Positions 27,096 through 36,730 are shown, counted from the first letter of the stretch. The stretch: 64,000 nt of DNA from Tellurirhabdus rosea (GCF_026278345.1 NZ_CP111085.1:4412501-4476500); one strand, 5' to 3'. A program made the numbers and translations. The notes: generated from the letters alone by a model not told the origin.

Positions 27096-28586
27096 TATTC
27101 CGCCCATCCATTTCTTGAGGGGTTTGGAGAAGAGCAGGATGATGAGGCCGGAGGCGATGCTGAAGTAGACTACGCTCATGAAGAGGTCGGGCATCTGGGC
27201 GACGTTTTCTTCGTCGAAACCACCGGCAAACAGACCCGCAATCAGGTTACCGAGCGAGGAGGCTACAAACCAGATGCCCATCAGCTGGCTCACGTACCGC
27301 TTCGGAGCCAGTTTGGTGAACGAACTTAGGCCGACCGGGCTCAGGCAGATTTCTCCCAGCGTGTGGAAAAGATACGTGAACGTCAGCCAGAGGGGAGAGG
27401 TTTGGGCACCCGTCACGGCAATGCGCGAGGCAAAAACCATCACCAGATAGCCCAGACCCAGCAGCAGCAGACCAATCGCGAATTTGACCGGGGCGGGCGG
27501 GTTCGTCCCCCGGTTTGCCAGCGTAATCCAGAGGGACGCCAGAATCGGGGAGCAGGTCAGGATAAAGAACGGGTTGAAGTTCTGGAACCAGCTTGAAGGC
27601 ACCTGCCAGCCGAACAGATTCAGGTCCGTATGCCGGTCCGCAAAAATCTGCAGAGACGACCCCTGCTGCTCAAAACCGGCCCAGAAAAGCGCCGCCGCCA
27701 GGAAGAACACAAAGAGCACGCCGACCCGCTTTTTCTCCACCTCCGTCAGCCCACCGGCAATCAGAATGTAGGCGAAGTAGCTCACGGCCACCAGGGAAAT
27801 GATCGAGCCCATGGCTTTGGCCAGTCCCTGCGCGGTCGTCAGGTCGAGGGTGCCCGTCAGGTGCAGACCCGCCAGAATCGCGACCAGCACGGCCAGGAAA
27901 ACCAGCAATGAACGGCTGCCGCCGGACCCTTTTTCCTCCGCTGCCGTCGGGCGCGGGGCGTTGCCGTATTCGCTAAGGTACTTTTGACCGGCGATGCGGA
28001 AGATGAACAGCCCCAGGGCCATGCCGATGGCGGCGGCTCCGAAGCCGTAATGCCAGCCTACTTTCTGGCCCAGGTACCCGACGATGGTGATGCCGAGGAA
28101 CGAGCCCAGGTTGATGCCCATGTAGAAGATGTTGAACGCCGCATCCCGCCGGGCACCGCCTTCCGGGTACAGTTCGCCCACGATGGCACTGATGTTGGGT
28201 TTGAGCAGGCCCGTTCCCAGCGCTACGGTGCACAGACCGATGTAAAACAGCGCCGCCCCGCCCGGTACTGCCAGGATAATGTGCCCGATCATGATGATAA
28301 TGCCGCCGTACCAGATGGATTTACGCTGGCCCAGAATATTGTCGGCAATCCAGCCTCCCGGCAGCGACAGGAGGTACACCGAGGCGGTGTATAGAGAGTA
28401 AATCGCCGCGCCTTCCGCTTCGGTCAGCCCCATGCCCCCCTCGCCGATGTTGGCGATGAGAAAAAGCAGCAAAATGGCCCGCATGCCGTAATAACTGAAC
28501 CGTTCCCACATCTCGGTGAAAAACAGAACATACAGACCCCGCGGGTGGCCGGTCGAGGAGGACGGTGGTGAAACAGTTGCTTGCAT
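27090..28586 (-). CDS. POT-family proton-coupled peptide transporter
   Basis: 498 residues, typical for bacterial DtpT-type carriers of the major facilitator superfamily. The signature of proton-coupled transporters is at the N-terminus: FFTEMWERFSYYGMRA (ExxER motif). A second signature follows, GGWIADNILGQRKSIWYGG, and the FNIFYMGINLGSF motif is present. About 14 membrane helices are expected. It imports di- and tripeptides, which fits the secreted dipeptidyl peptidase gene 0.5 kb away, though they are convergent and not co-transcribed. The last codons lie within inverted repeat B. Confidence 0.94.
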   Translation of the reverse strand: MQATVSPPSSSTGHPRGLYVLFFTEMWERFSYYGMRAILLLFLIANIGEGGMGLTEAEGAAIYSLYTASVYLLSLPGGWIADNILGQRKSIWYGGIIIMIGHIILAVPGGAALFYIGLCTVALGTGLLKPNISAIVGELYPEGGARRDAAFNIFYMGINLGSFLGITIVGYLGQKVGWHYGFGAAAIGMALGLFIFRIAGQKYLSEYGNAPRPTAAEEKGSGGSRSLLVFLAVLVAILAGLHLTGTLDLTTAQGLAKAMGSIISLVAVSYFAYILIAGGLTEVEKKRVGVLFVFFLAAALFWAGFEQQGSSLQIFADRHTDLNLFGWQVPSSWFQNFNPFFILTCSPILASLWITLANRGTNPPAPVKFAIGLLLLGLGYLVMVFASRIAVTGAQTSPLWLTFTYLFHTLGEICLSPVGLSSFTKLAPKRYVSQLMGIWFVASSLGNLIAGLFAGGFDEENVAQMPDLFMSVVYFSIASGLIILLFSKPLKKWMGGIS

Positions 28587-28764
28587 TCTGATGAAGAAAG
28601 GTTTATTTACTTTTAAGGTGAAACTGTGGTAATTAACGATGAAAAAGATCGTAAAGATACGAAATAGTCAGATGCCGGGTCATTAAATCAGGAAAAGGAC
28701 TGAGTTTCGGCATAGACAAGCCATTTCCCTTAAATTTACTTCACATCAACAAACGGAACCACTT

Positions 28765-30366
28765 ATGATTTCAGACGCTGCCCCCCGCCTCGCGTTCGAA
28801 GAACTGACCGCCGCTACCAACCGCGCCGCCGAGCAATTTATCAATCTGACCCCCGCCGAACTCATCGAACACGCCCTCCGGAACGGCGAAGGCCAACTCA
28901 CCGGGACGGGTGCGCTCGCCGTCGATACAGGCCAGTTTACCGGCCGCAGTCCCAAAGACCGCTACATCGTCCGGGACGAAACAACGGAAAACGATGTCTG
29001 GTGGGGCGACATCAACCACGGTATCTCTCCCGAGCAGTTTGACCGCCTGTACCACAAAATGCTGGCGACGCTCGACGGCAAACGGCTCTACATCCGGGAT
29101 GCCTACGCCGGCGCCCATCCCGCTTACCGGCTCAGTCTGCGCGTCATCAACACCCTTGCCTGGCATAACCTGTTTTGTTTCAATATGTTCCTGCGGCCCT
29201 TGCCGGAGCAGCTGAACGGGTTCAGTCCCGAATTTACCATCCTGTGTCTCCCCGAATTTAAGGCCAACCCCGCCGAGGACGGGACGCGCTCCGAAAACTT
29301 CGCCATCCTCAACCTGAGCCGAAACCTGATTCTGATCGGCGGCACCGCCTATTCCGGCGAAATGAAAAAAGGCATTTTCTCGGTGCTGAATTTCAAACTG
29401 CCCGTCGAGCGGCACACCCTGTCGATGCACGCTTCGGCCAACATGGGCGCGGCGGGCGACACTGCCGTGTTCTTCGGGCTTTCCGGAACCGGCAAAACGA
29501 CGCTCTCCGCCGACCCGAACCGGCGGCTCATCGGGGACGACGAACACGGCTGGGCCCCCGAAGGCGTATTCAATTTTGAAGGCGGCTGCTATGCCAAGGT
29601 TATTGATCTGTCGGCCGAAAAAGAACCGCAGATATACAAGGCCATTCAGTTCGGGGCCATCGTGGAAAACACGAAGTTTCATCCCGGAACCCGGACGGTC
29701 AACTACGCGGACACGTCGAAGACGGAAAACACGCGGGTTTCTTACCCGATTTACTTCATCGACAACGCCCTGGAGCCTTCGGTGGGCGGGGTGCCGCAGC
29801 ATATTTTCTTCCTCGCGGCGGATGCCTTTGGCGTGCTGCCGCCCATCTCCCGGCTGACGCCCGGACAGGCCATGTACCATTTTATTTCGGGCTATACCGC
29901 CAAAGTGGCCGGGACGGAAGTAGGCATCACCGAGCCCAAAGCCACGTTCTCCGCCTGTTTCGGCGAAGCCTTCCTGCCGCTGCACCCGACGCGCTACGCC
30001 GAGATGCTGGGCGAGAAAATGCACGAGCACCAGACCAGCGTCTGGCTCATCAATACCGGCTGGACGGGCGGCTCTTACGGCGAAGGCGAGCGCATCAGAC
30101 TGAAATACACCCGGGCCATGATTACGGCGGCGCTGACGGGTCAGCTGGACGCCGTTGCCTACGAAAACCATCCCGTGTTCGGCATCGCGGTTCCTAAAAC
30201 CTGTCCGGAGGTGCCCGACGAAGTGCTGAACCCCCGGAGCACCTGGGCCGACCCGGCAGCGTACGATGCGAAAGCGGCTTATCTGGCCGGTCTGTTCCGG
30301 AGGAACTTCGCCGATTTTGAAGACGTGGCGAACGACGAAATCCGCGCAGGCGGGCCGGTCACGTAA
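28765..30366 (+). CDS. pckA: ATP-dependent phosphoenolpyruvate carboxykinase
   Basis: 533 residues, the standard length. It converts oxaloacetate and ATP to PEP and CO2, the entry step of gluconeogenesis. Visible motifs: TGQFTGRSPKDRYIV (substrate binding), the kinase-1a loop GLSGTGKTTLS, kinase-2 LIGDDEHGW, the metal-binding region SMHASANMG and the adenine-binding C-terminal NTGWTGGSYGEGERI. The gene is monocistronic. Its end is marked by the long-looped hairpin at 30390. Confidence 0.97.
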   Translation: MISDAAPRLAFEELTAATNRAAEQFINLTPAELIEHALRNGEGQLTGTGALAVDTGQFTGRSPKDRYIVRDETTENDVWWGDINHGISPEQFDRLYHKMLATLDGKRLYIRDAYAGAHPAYRLSLRVINTLAWHNLFCFNMFLRPLPEQLNGFSPEFTILCLPEFKANPAEDGTRSENFAILNLSRNLILIGGTAYSGEMKKGIFSVLNFKLPVERHTLSMHASANMGAAGDTAVFFGLSGTGKTTLSADPNRRLIGDDEHGWAPEGVFNFEGGCYAKVIDLSAEKEPQIYKAIQFGAIVENTKFHPGTRTVNYADTSKTENTRVSYPIYFIDNALEPSVGGVPQHIFFLAADAFGVLPPISRLTPGQAMYHFISGYTAKVAGTEVGITEPKATFSACFGEAFLPLHPTRYAEMLGEKMHEHQTSVWLINTGWTGGSYGEGERIRLKYTRAMITAALTGQLDAVAYENHPVFGIAVPKTCPEVPDEVLNPRSTWADPAAYDAKAAYLAGLFRRNFADFEDVANDEIRAGGPVT

Positions 30367-30389
30367 CGCCGTCGCCCGACACAGAGCGG

Positions 30390-30474
30390 ACCGGAGCGGT
30401 ACAAAGAGAAAGAACGGCGCAGACATTGCTGCCGTTGCGCTATCTTTGCTACCGCTCCGGTTTTCTGTTTTTTT
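30390..30474 (+). terminator. Nested hairpin terminator behind pckA
   Basis: ACCGGAGCGGTA (30390-30401) is complementary over 12 bp to TACCGCTCCGGT (30450-30461), followed by TTTCTGTTTTTTT. The 48-nt loop contains a second stem (AACGGC with GCCGTT). The outer stem is strong but the loop is unusually long. Confidence 0.6.
30441..30448 (+). promoter_or_regulatory. Possible -7 element for the M23 peptidase gene
   Basis: TATCTTTG fits TAnnTTTG and lies 35 nt upstream of the ATG at 30484. It overlaps the terminator loop of pckA. There is no clear -33 element. Confidence 0.35.
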
Positions 30475-30483
30475 GACTTTAGC

Positions 30484-31122
30484 ATGGTACTTCCTTACGA
30501 CTTCGCGACCACGCCTTACCTGATTCTGGATTTTACCCGGGCCAACCCGGACCTGGCCACCCTCGACCTGACCGACACCCAAACCTTCAGCGACTACGTT
30601 TTCGGGAAGCTGAACGCGGCGGGAGCCGTCGTGGGCGTGGGCGGCTACAACGAACACCGCGACATCTATCGCCGCAGTCCCCATTTTCAGCAGACCGCCG
30701 AACCGCGCGAAATCCACCTGGGCATCGACCTCTGGGCCGCGGCCGGAACGCCCGTTTTGGCCCCGCTGAACGGGGTTGTGCATAGTTTTCAGGACAACAA
30801 CAACTTCGGCGATTACGGCCCGACGATCATTCTGGAACACGAATGGCAGGGCAGCCCCCTTTTCTCGCTGTACGGCCATCTGAGCCGGACCTCGCTGGAC
30901 GGACTCTACGAGGGCAAGCGGGTTGTCGCCGGGGAGAAACTGGCGGAGATTGGGCCGTTTCCGGAGAATGGCGACTGGCCGCCGCATCTGCATTTTCAGT
31001 TGATGCGGGACATGCAGGGGCGGAAAGGCGACTTTCCCGGCGTATGTTCGCTGGCCGAGCGGGACGCCTACCTGGCGATCTGCCCGAACCCGGCTCTGCT
31101 GCTGAAGATTCCCGGCTTATAG
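30484..31122 (+). CDS. M23-family metallopeptidase without signal peptide
   Basis: 212 residues. The LytM/M23 zinc motifs are present: HLGIDLWA (H-x3-D) and PPHLHFQL (HxH), with the core GTPVLAPLNGVVHSF and LYGHLS. These enzymes normally cut peptidoglycan peptide bridges in the periplasm. Here the N-terminus (MVLPYDFATTPYLILDFTRAN) is hydrophilic and shows no signal peptide, so either export uses another route or the substrate is cytoplasmic. About 80 residues precede the catalytic fold without a recognised domain. Confidence 0.82.
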   Translation: MVLPYDFATTPYLILDFTRANPDLATLDLTDTQTFSDYVFGKLNAAGAVVGVGGYNEHRDIYRRSPHFQQTAEPREIHLGIDLWAAAGTPVLAPLNGVVHSFQDNNNFGDYGPTIILEHEWQGSPLFSLYGHLSRTSLDGLYEGKRVVAGEKLAEIGPFPENGDWPPHLHFQLMRDMQGRKGDFPGVCSLAERDAYLAICPNPALLLKIPGL

Positions 31123-31194
31123 TGCCTTATTCACAGACAGTTAAAAAAAATTGGTGAGCGGCTGGTTACTTTTTGCGGCATTGTCTTTCTTAAA

Positions 31195-31208
31195 ATTGAC
31201 CGATCAAT
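31195..31208 (+). promoter_or_regulatory. Putative operator in front of the TetR gene
   Basis: ATTGA-CCGA-TCAAT is a perfect 5-bp inverted repeat with a 4-bp spacer, 15 nt before the start codon. Position and symmetry suit autoregulation by a TetR dimer, but the repeat is short. Confidence 0.4.
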
Positions 31209-31223
31209 GCTTTTCAAACAACC

Positions 31224-31886
31224 ATGAAGACCGCAACCACCCCCGTAACCCGAAGAGTTCGAAACCGTGCCTTAACCTGCGCCGCTATCCTGGAGGCTGT
31301 CGATACCATTTTGTCCACAGAAGGGCTCAGTAAACTGGGCGTAAACCGCGTTGCGGAGCTGGCAGGCGTGAGTAAGGTGCTGATTTACCGCTACTTTGGC
31401 GGGCTGGACGGCCTGCTGGTTCAGTACATGCAGCAAAAGCAGTTTTTCCCGTACCGGCAGAATAAGTCGGAGAAACAGGTATTCATGGAAAAGAACAACT
31501 TTTACGTGAGTTGCTGGACCCTGCTGACAACGTTTCATCACATCCGCCACCAGCCGCAGGCGGTTGAACTCATCAAGGCGGCCACCAGCGAAAAGCAGGG
31601 CTTAATCGGAACGGTAGCCGATGCGCTGGAAGAAGAAACGATGCTTTTCGCCGAACAACTGCATTTTCAGGAACCCATCGACGAGGTGGCCGTCCGGGCG
31701 CTGCTGATTGGGGCCATGAATTACATGACGCTCATGGCGAAACTCGGTCGGCCCGTGGCCGGTCTGGACCTGACGAACGAGCGGAGCTGGAACCGGATCG
31801 AAAAAGCCGTGGTCAACATTTTTGAGGGACTTCAAACTTCGCCGTTATCCCAAAGCGAGCCGCAGCCCACTTCGCTCGCCGCCTGA
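31224..31886 (+). CDS. TetR/AcrR-family transcriptional regulator
   Basis: 220 residues. An N-terminal HTH of TetR type is seen in residues about 15-60: ILEAVDTILSTEGLSKLGVNRVAELAGVSKVLIYRYFGGLDGLL. The C-terminal ligand/dimer domain is all-helical and not assigned to a known ligand class. No transporter or enzyme gene is adjacent in the same direction, so its regulon is unclear; the gene downstream (OmpA-like) is 268 nt away. Autoregulation is suggested by the palindrome just upstream. Confidence 0.88.
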   Translation: MKTATTPVTRRVRNRALTCAAILEAVDTILSTEGLSKLGVNRVAELAGVSKVLIYRYFGGLDGLLVQYMQQKQFFPYRQNKSEKQVFMEKNNFYVSCWTLLTTFHHIRHQPQAVELIKAATSEKQGLIGTVADALEEETMLFAEQLHFQEPIDEVAVRALLIGAMNYMTLMAKLGRPVAGLDLTNERSWNRIEKAVVNIFEGLQTSPLSQSEPQPTSLAA

Positions 31887-32031
31887 TTGCAGAACAGGGC
31901 AAATTCTGAATTTTGTCTGAATCATTCTGACACAAAACCGGTTAAGGTATATAATTATCAACCAGTTTTTCGTTTATCGGACATAATTCTTTCTGAATCA
32001 GGTCGGAAGGAAGGCAGGTCGCTTGTATGGC

Positions 32032-32056
32032 TATACTTGAAAAAAAGATAAGTATA
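32032..32056. repeat. Short inverted repeat in the TetR-OmpA gap
   Basis: TATACTT (32032-32038) and AAGTATA (32050-32056) are complementary with an 11-nt A-rich spacer, about 100 nt before the OmpA-like gene. Apart from this the 268-nt gap holds only AT-rich sequence. Confidence 0.4.
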
Positions 32057-32154
32057 ACTACAGGCAGCCAAACTTTTCATTGGTAGAATAGTCGGACAGT
32101 TGTAAATTGCACCGGTTTACCAAAGAAGAACCTTTTTACCCGCCTGGAAAGCGT

Positions 32155-33036
32155 ATGAAAAAACTAATCATGTCAATGGCCGTGCTGTCAATGCTGGCCA
32201 CCTCCTGCGTCAGCAAAAAGAAAATGACGCAGGCTCAAGCCCGTATTACGGAGCTGGAAGCTGCCCGCGACAAGGCGGTCGCTGATTGCGAAAAACTGAC
32301 TGCAGACCTGCGCACCCAACTGGGCAGCAAGGACACGGATCTGGCTGCCAAAAACGGACAGCTCGCCGACCTGCAAACTCAGATCGATTACCTGAAGCGT
32401 ACCAACACCAACCTGCTGGACCGCCTGTCGGATCTGTCGGTGGTGAGCAAGTCGGGCGCCGAAAGCATCAAGAAATCCCTGGAAACGCTCAACGAACAGA
32501 GCCGCCAGCTGACCAACCTGAACCAGTCCATCCAGCGCAAGGATTCGCTGAATCTGGCCCTGGTGATGAACCTGAAGCGCTCGCTGCAGGACATCAACGA
32601 CCAGGACGTGCAGGTGGAAGTGAAGAAGGGCGTCGTGTACGTTTCGATTGCTGACAAACTGCTGTTCCAGACGGCTAAATACGAAGTCAACAAGGCCGCT
32701 GAAACCGTTCTGGGTAAAGTGGCCCAGGTTGTAAATGACCATAAAGAACTCGACATCCTGGTGCAGGGCCATACCGACGTATACCCCATCCAGACCGAGT
32801 ACATGAAAGATAACTGGGATCTGTCGGTGCTGCGTGCTACGTCCGTCGCCCGTCTGCTGCAGACCAAATTCAAAGTGGCTCCGGAGCGCCTGACGGCTGC
32901 CGGTCGCGGTGAATACGAACCGAAAAGCGACAACACGACCCCGGATGGCCGTCGGATCAACCGCCGGACGGAGATCATCCTGACGCCGAAACTGGATCAG
33001 TTCTTCAACCTGCTGACGACCGGTCAGGGACGCTAA
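32155..33036 (+). CDS. OmpA-family lipoprotein with coiled coil
   Basis: 293 residues from ATG 32155 (an upstream frame extension lacks signal character). The signal peptide ends in a lipobox, MLATSC, so Cys after about residue 17 should be lipidated. Residues about 25-140 are heptad-rich (ARITELEAARDKAVADCEKL and following) and should form a long coiled coil. The C-terminal domain is OmpA-like: LLFQTAKYEVNKAAETVLGKVAQVV, ILVQGHTDVYPI, NWDLSVLRATSVARLLQ, PDGRRINRRTEIIL, with the peptidoglycan-binding Asp and Arg positions. It probably tethers the outer membrane to the cell wall. Confidence 0.9.
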   Translation: MKKLIMSMAVLSMLATSCVSKKKMTQAQARITELEAARDKAVADCEKLTADLRTQLGSKDTDLAAKNGQLADLQTQIDYLKRTNTNLLDRLSDLSVVSKSGAESIKKSLETLNEQSRQLTNLNQSIQRKDSLNLALVMNLKRSLQDINDQDVQVEVKKGVVYVSIADKLLFQTAKYEVNKAAETVLGKVAQVVNDHKELDILVQGHTDVYPIQTEYMKDNWDLSVLRATSVARLLQTKFKVAPERLTAAGRGEYEPKSDNTTPDGRRINRRTEIILTPKLDQFFNLLTTGQGR

Positions 33037-33056
33037 GACGAAATAAAGTTTATTGG

Positions 33057-33092
33057 AAAACCGCGGTACGCTCTGGCTGCCGCGGTTTTTTT
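33057..33092. terminator. Bidirectional terminator
   Basis: AAAACCGCGG (33057-33066) pairs with CCGCGGTTTTTTT (33080-33092). It has A-rich and T-rich flanks and serves both the OmpA-like gene and the convergent kinase gene, whose stop codon lies at 33091. Confidence 0.8.
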
Positions 33093-33615
33093 ATGCCTTT
33101 TCCGCCGCCGCCCGCTCCAGCACCGTGTTGTTGACCGCTTCTTCGGTCTCCAGCACGTACGTGCGTCGAAACCCCTCAAACGGCAGGCTGTCGAGCGTGC
33201 GCTGAACTTCCCGGAAGTGATTTTCCAGAATGTGCTCGCCGAACGACCGGTCGGGGCGCAGCCGGTGCCGTTCCTGAAGGGTGGAAAAAGGCAGTTTCAG
33301 GACAATGGCGAGGGCCGGGCAGTTGTAATAATGGGCCAGGCTCAGCAGCGTTTGCCGACCCGAAAGCTGGAGATTCGTCGCATCGACCACCGTCAGTTTC
33401 CGGTGTTTGAGCCGCTTATCGACGATGTAATGCAGCAGAGCAAAGGCGTCCGCCGAAACGGTCTGGTCGGCTTCATCGTCGGTAATGAGGGCGCGGCAAT
33501 GGTCCGACGAAATCACTTCCGTCGGGCGAAAATGCCGCCGGGCGAAGGTCGTTTTGCCGGCACTGCTGGCTCCGGTGAGCAAAATCAGGGAAAATTCGGG
33601 GATGGTCAGTTGCAT
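33091..33615 (-). CDS. P-loop kinase of AAA_33/polynucleotide-kinase type
   Basis: 174 residues. Walker A is LLTGASSAGKTTFARR; an SSDHCRALI stretch and VVDATNLQ follow, as in zeta-toxin and polynucleotide-kinase-like P-loop kinases (the N-terminal part of bacterial Pnkp has the same layout). The C-terminal lid helix contains RHRLRPDRSFGEHILENHF. The fold suggests phosphorylation of a nucleic-acid end or small metabolite, but there is no phosphatase or ligase domain, so the substrate is open. It is convergent with the OmpA gene. Confidence 0.75.
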   Translation of the reverse strand: MQLTIPEFSLILLTGASSAGKTTFARRHFRPTEVISSDHCRALITDDEADQTVSADAFALLHYIVDKRLKHRKLTVVDATNLQLSGRQTLLSLAHYYNCPALAIVLKLPFSTLQERHRLRPDRSFGEHILENHFREVQRTLDSLPFEGFRRTYVLETEEAVNNTVLERAAAEKA

Positions 33616-33671
33616 GGACAGTCGTGGAAGGCCGAAATTTTGTATTTTAGGCGGATAACGTCAACCCGCCA

Positions 33672-36173
33672 ATGAAACACATTTTACCCCTCTTCTGGTT
33701 ATGCTGGTTTGCGCATTCTTCTTTTGCCCAACCGGCTGACGCGCCCAAAACCATTTCCTCCTTTACGACCGGCATGGAAAAACAGCCGGGATTTCTGCCC
33801 TTCTACTGGGATGTCAAAAGAGGCAAGATTTACCTCGAAATCGACCGGTTCGATACCGAACTGCTCTACTACCCGTCGCTGGCGCAGGGGGTCGGCTCCA
33901 ACGACATCGGCCTCGACCGCGGGCGACTAGGGCAGGAGCACGTCATCAAATTCCAGCGAATCGGAACGAAAGTGCTCATGCTGGAGCCTAATTACCAGTA
34001 CCGGGCAATCACGAACGACCCGCTGGAACGGCGGGCGGTCGAGGAGTCGTTTGCCCAGTCGGTGCACCACGGCTTCGAGATTCTGGCCGAGGAGCAAAAC
34101 CGGGTGCTGGTCGATCTGACGCCTTTTCTGCTTCAGGATGCCGTCGGGGCGGCCCAGGATATTGCCCGGAGCCGGCAGGGGTCGTACCGGTTCGATGCCT
34201 CCCGCTCTGCCCTGTATATTCCGCATACCAAGAATTTTCCCCAAAATACGGAGTTTGAAGTCACCGTGACCCTGACCGGCGACTCGCCCGGCGCGTATCT
34301 GCGGCAGGTCGTGCCCACGCCCACGGCCGTGACCATGCGGCAGCATCATTCGTTTGTCGAACTGCCCCCGCTCGACGGCGGCTTCAAACCCCGCGAGTTC
34401 GATCCCCGCGTTGGGTACAACGGCATTGAGTATTTCGATTACGCGACGCCTGTCAGCCAGCCGATTACCAAACGGTACATTGCCCGGCACCGGCTCCAGA
34501 AGAAAGACCCGAAGGCGGCCGTCAGTGAGGCCGTCAAGCCGATTGTGTATTACCTGGACCCCGGCACGCCCGAGCCCATCCGGACGGCCCTGCTCGAAGG
34601 AACGGCCTGGTGGAATCAGGCGTACGAAGCGGCAGGCTACCGCAATGCGTTTCAGGTCAAGCTGCTACCCGCCGAGGCCGACCCGATGGATGTCCGGTAT
34701 AATGTCATCCAGTGGGTGCACCGCTCGACGCGCGGCTGGTCGTACGGCGCGAGCGTTATCGACCCCCGGACGGGCGAAATCCTGAAAGGAAAGGTGACGC
34801 TCGGCTCCCTCCGCGTCCGGCAGGATTACCTGATTGCGCAGGGGCTAGTCGGTAATTTTGAAACCGACACTTCCGGCCTGAATACGATGATGCAGATGTC
34901 GCTCAACCGCCTCCGGCAACTGGCGGCCCACGAGGTCGGCCATACGCTGGGTCTGCCGCACAACTACATTGCCAGCACCCAGAAGCGGGCTTCGGTCATG
35001 GATTACCCGCACATGGTCGCCCGGCTGAAAGGCGCTTCCATCGACCTGTCCGACGCCTACACCCTCGGAATCGGGGAGTACGACAAATGGAGCATTGTCT
35101 GGGGCTACCAGGATTTTCCGGCCGGAACAAACGAGAAAGCCGAACTGGCGAAAATTGTTCAGCAGATGCACGCCCAGGGACTTAGCTTCCTGACCGATCA
35201 GGATGCCCGGCCCGAAGGCAGCGTTCACCCGGCTACCCACCTCTGGGACAACGGGGCCAATGCGGTGGACGAACTGAACCGAGTTGCCGAGGTGCGCAAG
35301 GTGGCCCTGGCTAATTTTACCGAAAAGAAAATCCCGGCCAACATGCCGCTGGCGACGCTGGAGGAAGTCCTCGTGCCGATGTACATGTTTCACCGGTACC
35401 AGGTGGAGGCGGCGGCCAAAGTCATCGGGGGCATGGAGTACACCAACGCCCTGCGTGGCGACGGCCAGCCGATTCTGTCTCCGGTACGGCCGGAAGAGCA
35501 GCGGCGGGCATTTCAGGCCCTGCTGACGACGCTGAAGCCCGAGTTCCTGGCCGTTCCGACCCAGATTCTGCGGCTGATTCCGCCACGCCCGTACCGCTTC
35601 GAACCCAACCCGCGTGAGGTATTCAAGCGGCGGACGGGGCTGGCCTTCGATCCGCTGGGGCCGCCCGAAGCCGCCGCGGGCATGACGCTGCGCTTCCTGC
35701 TCAACCCCGAACGGCTCGCGCGGCTTTCCCGCTCGGCCTACGCGCCGGGCAATAGCGCCTTTGGACTGGAGCAGATGCTACAGGCTTTGACGGAGGAGGT
35801 CTTCGGCAACCGCGGCGCTTACCGCACCGGGCAGGAACAGAGGTCGTACGGAGCCGATATTCGCCGGATGGTGCAGCAAAAGTTGCTGGAGCAATACATC
35901 CAGCTTGCCGCGGACAAGACGGTGGACGGTGCCGTCCGGTCGGCCGCCAATGATGCCATCATGAACATCAAGCGGAGCTATACCCAGTTGGTGGTTGGCA
36001 AACCGATGGCCAGCTCAGTCGGTCAAGCCCCGGACTTCCTGTACTGGCTGATTTCTCAGTACGAGCAAAATCCGGACAATCTGCCGGTTGGCAGCATTCA
36101 GGCGCCGCCCGACGGGGCCCCGATCGACCCGGGTCAGGAGTGGCTGGAGCCGGACTGCGAATGGGTCCGTTAG
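33672..36173 (+). CDS. Secreted zinc-dependent metalloprotease (DUF5117/DUF4953 type)
   Basis: 833 residues with a signal peptide (MKHILPLFWLCWFAHSSFAQ). The zinc site is AAHEVGHTLGLPHN, an extended HExxHxxGxxH-type motif of metzincin-like enzymes, at about residue 420. Upstream is the conserved block RGWSYGASVIDPRTGEILKG; a large N-terminal beta-rich domain (about 30-280) precedes it. The layout matches the Bacteroidota/Proteobacteria family annotated as zinc-dependent metalloprotease with DUF5117 and DUF4953. No sorting domain is seen at the C-terminus, so it is probably periplasmic. Confidence 0.88.
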   Translation: MKHILPLFWLCWFAHSSFAQPADAPKTISSFTTGMEKQPGFLPFYWDVKRGKIYLEIDRFDTELLYYPSLAQGVGSNDIGLDRGRLGQEHVIKFQRIGTKVLMLEPNYQYRAITNDPLERRAVEESFAQSVHHGFEILAEEQNRVLVDLTPFLLQDAVGAAQDIARSRQGSYRFDASRSALYIPHTKNFPQNTEFEVTVTLTGDSPGAYLRQVVPTPTAVTMRQHHSFVELPPLDGGFKPREFDPRVGYNGIEYFDYATPVSQPITKRYIARHRLQKKDPKAAVSEAVKPIVYYLDPGTPEPIRTALLEGTAWWNQAYEAAGYRNAFQVKLLPAEADPMDVRYNVIQWVHRSTRGWSYGASVIDPRTGEILKGKVTLGSLRVRQDYLIAQGLVGNFETDTSGLNTMMQMSLNRLRQLAAHEVGHTLGLPHNYIASTQKRASVMDYPHMVARLKGASIDLSDAYTLGIGEYDKWSIVWGYQDFPAGTNEKAELAKIVQQMHAQGLSFLTDQDARPEGSVHPATHLWDNGANAVDELNRVAEVRKVALANFTEKKIPANMPLATLEEVLVPMYMFHRYQVEAAAKVIGGMEYTNALRGDGQPILSPVRPEEQRRAFQALLTTLKPEFLAVPTQILRLIPPRPYRFEPNPREVFKRRTGLAFDPLGPPEAAAGMTLRFLLNPERLARLSRSAYAPGNSAFGLEQMLQALTEEVFGNRGAYRTGQEQRSYGADIRRMVQQKLLEQYIQLAADKTVDGAVRSAANDAIMNIKRSYTQLVVGKPMASSVGQAPDFLYWLISQYEQNPDNLPVGSIQAPPDGAPIDPGQEWLEPDCEWVR

Positions 36174-36292
36174 CGGACTGTACGTTACGTTTTTGCCGTT
36201 TGGGAAAACAAAAAACACTTTTGTTTAGTTGTTGGCGGCCCTTTTTGAAAAGTACTATATATTTAGCCCGGATTTAAAACCCATCTGTATTT

Positions 36293-36730
36293 ATGAAAAA
36301 GTTTTTCTTCATGCTCGCCCTCACCGTAGGCAGCTTTACGGCTTTCGCCGCCGAAACCCCCGCCGAAGCGTATTTGGCAAACGATCAGAAAATTGAGCAG
36401 CTGTTCGACCAGAGCACTGACGTCAGCCTTGCTGCCGTTGACGGAATGTCACTGAGCCAGTCAGCCGCTACGGTTGGGATGGGTGATGTATCGAAAGTGC
36501 AGGCCAAAGAGTTTGTTCCGGCTCTGCTGCTGAACCTGTTCCTGGGGGGACTGGGTATCCACCGCCTGTACCTGGGCACCAAAACGCTGACCTGGGTTGG
36601 TTACATCCTGACCTGCGGCGGTATCTTCGGGGTCGTTCCCCTGGTTGACTTGATCGTCCTGATCATCAACAACGAAAATCTTGCGCCTTACATCGACAAC
36701 CCGAAGTTCTTCATGTGGGCGAATAATTAA
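36293..36730 (+). CDS. TM2-domain membrane protein with signal peptide
   Basis: 145 residues. A signal peptide (MKKFFFMLALTVGSFTAFA) is followed by a polar stretch and then a TM2 domain: PALLLNLFLGGLGIHRLYLG, TWVGYILTCGGIFGVVPLVDLIVLII. TM2 proteins are small two-helix membrane proteins of unknown biochemical role. The DR-Y/F-like turn (GIHRLYLG) sits between the helices. The stop codon forms the first bases of inverted repeat C. Confidence 0.85.
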   Translation: MKKFFFMLALTVGSFTAFAAETPAEAYLANDQKIEQLFDQSTDVSLAAVDGMSLSQSAATVGMGDVSKVQAKEFVPALLLNLFLGGLGIHRLYLGTKTLTWVGYILTCGGIFGVVPLVDLIVLIINNENLAPYIDNPKFFMWANN

